64,000 nucleotides of DNA. Source: Heloderma charlesbogerti (taxonomy: Eukaryota; Chordata; Lepidosauria; Squamata; Helodermatidae). The notes below the pieces were generated by a model. It was not told the DNA's origin. It saw only the letters and a program-made list of their open reading frames with translations, and ran no database searches. Below are positions 56,538 to 64,000 of this stretch, one piece after another. The first letter of the stretch is position 1. Each line of letters begins with the position of its first letter. A program made the translations under genes and the position numbers. The stretch is from assembly GCA_026122225.1 (NCBI GenBank), contig JANEZZ010001949.1, forward strand, positions 372,001 to 436,000, given 5' to 3'.

Positions 56538-56752
56538 ATGATCACAGTTTGGTGGTAGAACACGTGCTTTGCATGAAGAGGGTTCCGGGTTCAGTTCCTG
56601 TTCAGGCCAGTCATAAAAGGACCAGGAAGCAAGTAATGGGAAAGATCTCTGCCTGAGGCCCTGAAGAACCTCAGCCAATTACAGCGCACAATACTGGGCT
56701 AGATGGACCAATAGTCTCACCTGGTATAAGGTAACTTCCCAAGTTCCTGTCT
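56538..56752 (+). mobile_element. tRNA-derived SINE, nearly full length
   Basis: 'ggtggtagaacacgtgcttt' with 'gcatgaagagggttccgggt' and 'tcagttcctg' is the tRNA-Ala-like head (A and B boxes). The body is 'gggaaagatctctgcctgag' and the end 'gctagatggaccaatagtct'. The same family is at 11740. Confidence 0.8.
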
Positions 56753-56926
56753 TTGGTTCTCCCTTATCCAGTCTTACTTTTCCTCCTTTTTCTCTTCTTT
56801 GTTCATCTTACCGAATCACGTTCAAAGTCTATATAGTGCAGGGGTGCAGAATCCCCAGCCCACTGGGCTCCCGAATCCGGCCTGTGCAGCTTCATGGGGT
56901 TCCTCCAAGGGAGGAGGCTTGGCCAC

Positions 56927-57114
56927 CAGTGCAGGCCGGTGGGGCCAATGTCAGTGGGGGAAAGAATCTGCTCCAGGTTTCAGTCAGAACCAGTCAGAAC
57001 TCTAAGGGAGCTCTTGAAGGTGCAGAAGCACCTTGGATTGCTCCTTTAGAGTTCTGACTGAAACCCGGAGCAGATTTACTGCCTCACTGACATTGGAGCC
57101 ACCAGCCTCCGCTG
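56927..57114. mobile_element. Hairpin hAT MITE, copy 2
   Basis: CAGTGCAGGCCGGTGGGGCC to GGAGCCACCAGCCTCCGCTG. Flanks ttggccac and taggccgc agree at 6 of 8. Same inverted halves as 34299-34511. Confidence 0.85.
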
Positions 57115-57467
57115 TAGGCCGCTGACATCATCTGGCCCATGGAGGTCCAGAGGCAGGTAGGAGAAATCCAGCTCCCCAGCCATGTTCTAATCTGCACCCT
57201 GATATAGCACCTTGCACTCTGCTAGCGCTAAATCCAGATTCTGCAGCAAGCAGGCAGCCGCCAATCATGTCAGACTCCCTCAGCCTCTCCGACCACCCTG
57301 CCTTTTCTCCCTTCTTTCTCTGCTACTGCTCAGTCCTAGTTCTGGCTGCCACATTTTATGCCACATTTTATTATGAACCCACACATGCATACGCAGTGGG
57401 GTGGGGGGAGACAGAATGACCACAATATATAAAAATTACAGGGGCCACCAAAAGTAGGGTAGATGAC

Positions 57468-57687
57468 CAGTGGAAGCTGGTGGCTCTGATGTCAGCGGGG
57501 CTGTGAACCCGCGCTGGGTTTCAGTCAGGACAAGTCAGAACTCTAAAGGAGCTACCCAAAGGGCTGAACCCTATCCCCAAAATGGGTTCAGCACCTTGGA
57601 TAGCTCCTGTAGAGTTCTGAATGATTCTGACTGAAACCCAGAGCGGATTCACAGCCCCACTGACATCGGAGCCACCAGCTTCCACTG
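57468..57687. mobile_element. Hairpin hAT MITE, copy 3, perfect duplication
   Basis: CAGTGGAAGCTGGTGGCTCT to GGAGCCACCAGCTTCCACTG, a perfect 20-bp inverted end pair. Tagatgac flanks both sides exactly (57460-57467 and 57688-57695), which fixes the ends and the hAT assignment. Confidence 0.95.
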
Positions 57688-57699
57688 TAGATGACACCC

Positions 57700-58260
57700 C
57701 AAAGGGTTGAAAAACAAAGGGGCAAGACTGAGGCACCCACCAATTTAATTAGAGCAGTGATAGGTAAATATTATGGTGTTGCGATACATTTTTACAAGCT
57801 TTCTGCACACCAAGTTACCAACTTGTAAGAGAGCCCCCCTGTCCCTTTCCAATTTGTCCACTTCCCTAAAATCCTCCATTGTGACTATCAGATATGGGAG
57901 TAAAATATATCTACACAGCAGAAATCCTAGATTTGGCTCATGAGCAAATGACCTACCAAGACGGCAGGGACAAGATTAGCCAGCAATTACCAGTTCATTC
58001 CTTAAGAGAGGAGGAGCAATTCTATCGAGCACCTTAGAATTGTGGCACCTTAGAACTGTGATTCAAGTCACATTTTTCTACTATCCCCATTTATTATTAC
58101 AGATGTCTACCTAGTCTGTTTTGTAATATAAAAAAGACAAAACAGACACATGCATAGGTTTGTGCCATACCTATGTTGAGAATGACTACAATGAGTCAAC
58201 AACACTTTTAAAAAGATGAAACAAACAAGGAAGTGAACAAAAGCGCCGTCATAAATGCAA
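57700..58260. other. Intronic DNA, nothing recognised
   Basis: No repeat supported. It ends at the donor side of the 36-bp exon. Confidence 0.4.
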
Positions 58261-58269
58261 ACACGTTAC

Positions 58270-58305
58270 CTCCTGGACATCCTCCGGATTTTTTCGTGAA
58301 ACAAT
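58270..58305 (-). CDS. RPS6KC1: RPS6KC1 36-bp micro-exon of PX domain
   Basis: Acceptor ...gtttttcag|ATTGTT (starts 58305), after a strong pyrimidine tract, and donor CAGGAG|gtaacg (ends 58270). Phase 0 on both sides, so 12 residues: IVSRKNPEDVQE. This is the beta-strand and turn just before the RYSDF strand in the PX domain, and it joins IVVWKRYSDF of the next exon exactly. The match to vertebrate RPS6KC1 from memory is strong despite the short length. Exons for the N-terminal PX strands were not found between here and the window end. Confidence 0.9.
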
Positions 58306-58369
58306 CTGAAAAACAAAAGCAGAGGCCTTGTCAGTGCTAGAAGGGAGAGTCCAATGATTAATGTAGACT

Positions 58370-58505
58370 GGAGGTGGGCAGGGGAGCAACCTACTGCCCT
58401 CCAGATGTTTTGCCCTACCATTCCCATCATCCCTCACCATTGGCTATGCTGATGGGAGTTGTTGGCCAAAACAACTGGAGGGCTACGTGTTGCCCACCAC
58501 ACAGG
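58370..58505. mobile_element. Near-palindromic hAT-type MITE
   Basis: 'ctggaggtgggcaggggagc' and 'ggctacgtgttgcccaccac', with 'ccagatgttttgccctacca' and 'ggccaaaacaactggagggc'. It lies about 65 bp upstream of the micro-exon acceptor. Confidence 0.75.
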
Positions 58506-58654
58506 CTTTGCAGGTATGTGTGGCAAGGTGGATCTAATTTACACTCACCCACTCCATCCCTGATGTCCACACGCTGGAGCATCATATTTGCAAAGAGGAC
58601 TATATGGGTAAAAATGAACCCAAGTAGGCCCCAAACTGGATAAACAATATATCA

Positions 58655-58815
58655 CAGAATGCACAGCTGGAGCCTACAGAGACTGAGCTTGATGCACATA
58701 GGTCTCTATAGAAAAATTATGATCATGGTAGTGGTTTCCCACAGGCAGCTGGTTGGCCACCGTGTTTACGGGATGCTGGACTAGATAGGCCTTCGGTCTC
58801 ATTCAGCATGGCTCA
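58655..58815 (+). mobile_element. L3-like LINE 3' end
   Basis: 'aggcagctggttggccaccg' and 'gctggactagataggccttc' match the end of the element at 60062-60629. Confidence 0.65.
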
Positions 58816-58819
58816 CAGA

Positions 58820-59380
58820 CACTGAGGGCAAAGCGGGGGCACCCAATCCCATCTCCCTCACCATGCATAGCCTCTGCAAAACATCTGAGAAACTGCAACC
58901 CATCTACAATTACTCTTTAGGCCCATATTTGTATTGTTGGCAAAAAAAATGTAGAAGTGCTACAGAAGTGAAAGGCACGTCATTCAGCAATGTGATTAAA
59001 TTGTTAGTTTAGGAAAACAAAGCATCTCCCGTTTCTTTCTTTCTTCAACTGTGGTTAACAAACTTCCTCCCTCCAGCAGGTTTCCCACACTGGCTAGTTT
59101 ACCAAGACACACATCCCTGCCGCCCACTTTGTGTCTGCCTTGAAAGCCCTGTGTAGTATAAAATGTTCCAGGGATGTTCTGGTCAGTGCACAAGGCATTC
59201 TTCCTCATTGCCCTGCAAGAGCTGAATTTACACCCTAGAAGACACCCAACAGTCTTATGTGGCTGAGTATGGATGAAAGATCATGGTGGGCTAGCTGACA
59301 ATCAGGGAAGCTTGTCCACCATTACTGATCTTCACCAAACAAACTCTGAGAAGTTTCTGAGAAAGCCCAGAGCTCCCCAA
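58820..59380. other. Intronic DNA, nothing recognised
   Basis: No exon with the missing N-terminal PX sequence and no repeat supported. Confidence 0.4.
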
Positions 59381-59383
59381 ACA

Positions 59384-59455
59384 TGCTGGCTAGGGCTGAT
59401 GGAAGCTGTAGGCCAAAATCTCTGGAGGGCCACAAGTTGCACCCCCCTGCCCTAG
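59384..59455. mobile_element. hAT-type MITE, right half
   Basis: 'tgctggctagggctgatgga' and 'ggagggccacaagttgcacc', then 'cccctgccct'. Confidence 0.65.
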
Positions 59456-59459
59456 ACAG

Positions 59460-60060
59460 CCAAGAGCATGCCACTCTCCACTATAAAACTCCAAGATCTA
59501 CTACACTCCCTCGGACTGAGTCATTCGTCCCTGAGAGAAGCCATTACGCTCTCCTTCTGCACTTCCAAGATGCTTCCTATTTCTCTAGCACTGGGCTGAG
59601 CCTTGCCATCATTTTGACCTGAATCCCCAGCACTATGTTTGTTACCCCTTAAACATGCTCCTTGGGACCACTTCAAGCATTATAGAATTCATACATACAG
59701 GTCTATTCCCCGGAGAGAGGGAAATGTGCAAATCATGTTTGTAGATCACCACATTAGATGTTTACCTGCAAGTAAACAGACATCAGGGAGATGGATGTAA
59801 AAGAGAAGAGGTGACTGAAGTGAGCCAACTGCAAGGCCACTGGTCTTTTGAGAAAGCTCTTTCTTGATTACAAATGTAGCAATCAGACCAGAATAGATGC
59901 AAAGTCCATCCAGAGAGTCATCCCTCACTCACCTCCAATGTTTACAGCAGTGCAATCTTCCTCCCGCTAATCAATTATGTGGATTGTGTGTGTGTACTTA
60001 TGTGGTAGTCTACCTAGCTGACCATTTCCCCTTATATATACCCAGTTGACCCCTGAGATC
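59460..60060. other. Intronic DNA, nothing recognised
   Basis: A short (TG)n lies near 59985. Nothing else supported. Confidence 0.4.
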
Positions 60061-60061
60061 T

Positions 60062-60629
60062 ATCCTAAAAAAGGATACTGTAGAGTTGGAAAAAGCGCAG
60101 AGAAGGGCAACTAAAATGATCAAGGGGCTGGAGCAACTCCCCTATGAGGAAAGGTTACAAAAGCTAGGACTGTTTAGCTCACAAAAAGAGCAAGTAAGGG
60201 GAGACATTACAGAAGTGTACAAAACTATGCATGGTATGGAGAAGGTGCATAGGGAGACATTTTTTTCTCTCTCTCCCATAATAATAATAAGGAAGTACTT
60301 CTTCACACAATGCATAGTCAAACTATGGAATTTGCTACCAGAAAATGTAGTGATGGCCACCACTTTGGATGGCTTTAAAAGGGGATTGGACAAATTAATG
60401 GAGAAGGCTATCAGTGGCTACTAGTCCTGGTGGCCATATGCTACCTCCAGTATCAGAAGAAGTATGCCTATGTACACCAGTTGCTGGGGAACATGGGCAG
60501 GAGGGTGCTGTTGCACTCATGTCCTGTTGTGGGTTTCCCATGGGTTGGCCACTATGTGCACTGAATGCTGGACTAGAAAGACCCTTGGGTTGATCCAGCA
60601 GGGCTCTTCTTACATTCTTATGAGGCCTT
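60062..60629 (+). mobile_element. L3-like (CR1 superfamily) LINE 3' part
   Basis: An open frame at 60086-60424 ends ORF2: [58 protein letters not shown] and KRGLDKLMEKAISGY. The 3' UTR follows, ending 'gatccagcagggctcttctt' and 'acattcttatg'. The relation to CR1 ORF2 ends (RRATKMI(K/R)GLE) is clear. 5' truncated. Bov-B has inserted at its extreme 3' end. Confidence 0.8.
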
Positions 60630-63438
60630 GTTGTTGTTGTTGTTGAGTCGTTAAGTCGTGTCCGACTCTTCGTGACCCCATGGACCACAGCACGCCAGGC
60701 CTTCCTGTCGTCCACTCTCTCCCGGAGCGTGCTCAAGTTCATATTCATTGCATCAGTGATGCTATCTAGCCATCTCATCCTCTGCCGTCCCCTTCTCCTT
60801 TTGCCTTCAATCTTTCCCAGCTTCAGGGTCTTTTCTAGGGAGTTTTCTCTTCGCATTAGGTGGCCAAAATATTGGAGCTTCAGCTTCAGTATCTGTCCTT
60901 CCAATGAGCACTCAGGGTTGATTTCCTTTAGGATGGACTGATCTGACCTCCTTACAGTCCAGGGGACTTGTAAGAGTCTTCTCCAGCACCACAGTTTGAA
61001 AGCATCAATTCTTTGGCGCTCAGCCTTCCTTATAGTCCAGCTCTCACAGCCATACATTACTACTAGGAAAACCATAGCTTTGATTATACGAACCTTTGTC
61101 AGCAAGGTGATGTCTCTGCTTCTTACTATGCTGTCTAGGTGTGCCATAGCTTTCCTCCCAAGGAGCAAGCGTCTTTTAATTTCATGGCTACAGTCACCGT
61201 CTGCAGTGATCTTGGAGCCCAAGAAAGTAAAATCTGTCACTGCTTCCATTTCTTCCCCTTCTATATGCCAGGAAGTGATGGGGCCAGATGCCACGATCTT
61301 CGTTTTTTTAATGTTGAGTTTCAAAACAGCTTTTGCATTCTCCACTTTCACCCTCAGCAAGACGCTCTTTAGATCCTCTTCGCTTTCTGCCATTAGGGTG
61401 GTATCGTCTGCGTATCTGAGGTTGTTGATAATTCTCCCGGCAATCTTAATTCTGACCAGTGATTCATCCAACCTGGCGTTTCTCATGATGTACTCTGCAT
61501 ATAAATTAAATAAGCAGAGCGACAATATACAGCCTTGTCGTACTCCTTTCCCAATTTTGAACCAATCGGTTGTTCCATGTCTGGTTCTTACTGTTGCTTC
61601 TTGACCCTCGTACAGGTTTCTCAGGAGACAGGTAAGGTGGTCTGGTACTCGCATCTCTTTAAGAATTTGCCAGTTTGTTGTGATCCACACAATCAAAGGC
61701 TTTAGCACAGTCAATGAAGCAGACATAGACGTTTTTCTGGAATTCTCTTGCTTTCTCCATGATCCAGCGAATGTTGACGATTTGATCTCTAGTTCCTCTG
61801 CCTCTTCAAAACCCAGCTTGTACTTCTGGTAGTTCTCGGTTCACATGCTGCTGAAGCCTAGCTTGTAGGATTTTGAGCATCACCTTGCTGGCATGTGAAA
61901 TGAGCGCAATTGTACGGTAGTTTGAACACTCTTTGGCGTTGCCCTTCTTTGGAACTGGAATGTAAACTGACCTTTTCCAGTCTTGTGGCCACTGTGGAGT
62001 GTTCCAAATTTGTTGGCATATTGAGTGCAGCACTTTAACAGCATCATCTTTTAGGATTTTAAATAGCTTAGCTGGAATACTGTCATCTCCGCTAGCTTGG
62101 TTGTTACTAATGCTTCCTAAGGCCCACTTGACTTCACTCTCTACGATGTCCGGCTCAAATTCAGTGATAGCTACTCTCATGGCTATCAGGGACATTCAGA
62201 TCTTTCCTGTATAGTTCTTCTGTGTATTCTTGCCACCTCTTCTTAATCTCATCTGCTTCTGTTATGTCCCTGCCTTCTTTGTCCTTTATCATGCCTGTCT
62301 TTGCACAAAACGTTCCCTTGAGATCTCCGATTTGCTTGAAGAGATCTCTAGTCTTTCCCATTCTGTTGTTTTCCTCAATTTCTTTGTATGGTTCATTTAA
62401 GAAGGCCTTCTTGTCTCTCCTTGCTATTCTCTGGAACTCTGCATTCAGTTGGATAGATCTTCCCCTTTCTCCCTTGCTTTTCGCTTCCCTTCTTTCCTCA
62501 GCTACTTGTAAAGCCTCATCAGACAGCCACTTGGCTTTCTGGCATTGCTTTTTCTTTGGGATGGATTGAATTGCTGCCTCCTGAACAATGTTACGGACCT
62601 CCCTCCATAGTTCCTCAGGCACTCTGTCTATCAGGTCTAATCCCTGAAATCTATTCCTCACCTCCACTGTATATTCATAAGGGATATTATTTAGGTCATA
62701 CCTCAATGGTTTAGTGGTTTTCCCTACGTTCTTCAATTTAAGCTGAAATTTTGCAAGAAGCAGTTTATGATCTGAGCCACAGTCAGCTCCAGATCTTGTT
62801 TTTACTGACTGTATGGAGCTTCTCCATCTTTGGCTGCAGAGTACATAATCAATCTGATTTCGATATTGACCATCTGGTGATGTCCATGTGTAGAGTCGCT
62901 TCTTGTGCTGTTGGAAAAGAGTGTTTGCTATGATCAGCGTGTTCTCTTGGCAAAACTCTATTAGCCTTTGTCCTGCTTCATTTTGTACACCAAGGCAATG
63001 CTTGCCTGTTATCCCAGTGATTTCTTGACTTCCTACTTTAGCATTCCAATCCCCTATGATGAAGAGGACATCTTTTTTGGGTGTTAGTTCTAGAAGGTGT
63101 TGTAGGTCTTCATAGAACTGATCAACCTCAGCTTCTTCGGCATCAGTGGTTGGGGCATAGACTTGAATTACTGTGATGTTGAATGGTTTGCCTTGGATTC
63201 GTACTGAGATCATTCTATCATTTTTGAGATTGTACCCCAATACTGCTTTTCCCACCCTTTTGTTGACTATGAGTGCTACTCCATTTCTTCTAAGGGATTC
63301 TTGCCCACAGTAGTAGATATAATGGTCACCTGAATTAAATTCACCCATGCCTGTCCATTTTAGTTCGCTGATTCCCAAGATGTCGATGTTCAATCTTGCC
63401 ATCTCATGTTTGACCACCTCCAGCTTACCTTGATTCAT
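60630..63438 (-). pseudogene. Bov-B endonuclease/reverse transcriptase, broken
   Basis: The first 425 codons (63438-62161) are open, giving a complete APE endonuclease: LDIDILGISELKWTG-like start, VALIVNKRVGKA, IQVYAPTTDAEEAE, FIIGDWNAKVG, IDYVLCSQRWRS and GSDHKLLLAKF. A 1-base gain near 62180 shifts the frame; the next piece has NYRTIALISHASKVMLKIL and stops at QAGF (61806), the same codon as in the other copy. A 2-base loss near 61670 restores the frame for the RT: GVRQGCILSLCLFNLYAEY and LRYADDTTLMAES (YADD), then the C-terminal part GKRRRGRQRMRWLDSITD. The final stop is lost and the frame reads through the (CAA)n tail. Confidence 0.9.
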
Positions 63439-63850
63439 TGATCTGACATTCTAGGTTCCTAAACAATATTGTTCTTTACAGCATCGGACTTTCTTTTCAC
63501 CACCACACATATCCACAGCTGAGTGACCTTTTGGCTTTGGCCCAGCCGCTTCACTCTTTCTGGCGCTACTTGGAAATACCCTCTGCTCTTCCCCAGTAGT
63601 ATATTGGACACCTTCCGACCTGAGGGGCTCATCTTCCAGCATAATCTGTTTTAGCCTTGTCATACGTTCCATGGGGTTTTCTTGGCAAGAATACTGGAGT
63701 GGGTTGCCATTTCCTTCTCCAGTGGACCACATGTTGTCAGAACTCTCCACCATGACCTGTCCGTCTTGGGTGGCCCTGCACGACATAGCTTCTGGCTTCA
63801 CTGAGTTACACAAGCCCCTTCGCCACAACAAGGCAGTGATCCATGAAGGG
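60630..63850 (-). mobile_element. Bov-B (RTE) LINE, second copy
   Basis: A 3,221-bp element between atgaggcctt (60620-60629) and the same 10 bp at 63851-63860. On the minus strand it starts CCCTTCATGGATCACTGCC and ends in (CAA)n after 'cgagttaacgactcaac' type sequence in complement. Its 5' end is the same as that of the copy at 24429. It lies in sense orientation in the RPS6KC1 intron. Confidence 0.93.
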
Positions 63851-63860
63851 ATGAGGCCTT

Positions 63861-63908
63861 ACTGTAGTCCAAAACATCTTGAGGGTACCAGACTGAGAAA
63901 GGCTGTAG
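63861..63908. mobile_element. hAT-type MITE, right-end remnant
   Basis: 'actgtagtccaaaacatctt' and 'gagggtaccagactgagaaa' match the right half of the common MITE, beside the Bov-B target duplication. Confidence 0.6.
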
Positions 63909-64000
63909 CTGCAACTGCTATGTAATGCTTTGAGATAGCTTCATTCCCTGCAAAGTCTGCTGGGATGGGACACAAGCATTTGTTATAGAGACACATTCAG

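Overview
This is a stretch of vertebrate nuclear DNA, almost certainly from a squamate reptile (lizard or snake). There are no bacterial-style operons. Instead there are five short spliced exons of one host gene, spread over about 40 kb and surrounded by transposable elements. The repeat set is typical of squamates: two near-full-length Bov-B (RTE) LINEs, young L2/CR1-like LINEs, CR1 and L3-like LINE 3' ends, a Sauria SINE that carries a Bov-B-type tail, CORE/MIR-type SINEs, and many near-palindromic DNA-transposon MITEs (hAT, PIF/Harbinger and mariner types).

The host gene lies on the minus strand and is recognised as RPS6KC1 (ribosomal protein S6 kinase C1, a PX-MIT-pseudokinase protein of endosomes). 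In transcription order the exons are 58305-58270 (36 bp), 45843-45723, 33098-32983, 29583-29490 and 18358-17996. All have AG/GT splice sites and their phases chain without a break (0-0, 0-1, 1-0, 0-1, 1-1). They encode most of the PX domain, the acidic/serine-rich linker and the start of the MIT domain. The first exon(s) and the pseudokinase exons were not found and should lie outside the window on the high- and low-coordinate sides.

Region by region. 1-17.9 kb is intron with MITEs, SINEs and LINE 3' ends, including a Harbinger MITE at 4.6-5.2 kb that has been invaded by an inverted copy of DNA from 5.9-6.1 kb. 18.4-29.5 kb is an intron with a three-layer nest: an L2-like LINE holding a Bov-B LINE with a clear 14-bp target duplication, next to another L2 copy broken by two MITEs. 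29.6-58.2 kb holds the three PX/linker introns with hAT hairpin MITEs, a CR1 copy, a mariner MITE, a possible LTR and a GC-rich hairpin element. 58.3-64 kb is the upstream intron, with an L3-like LINE end and a second Bov-B copy in the same orientation as the gene.

I saw no new protein-coding system. The most unusual items are the 137-bp inverted duplication (136 of 137 identical), the 36-nt in-frame PX micro-exon, a stop codon shared by both Bov-B copies, and the MITE families with shared ends or shared internal modules.
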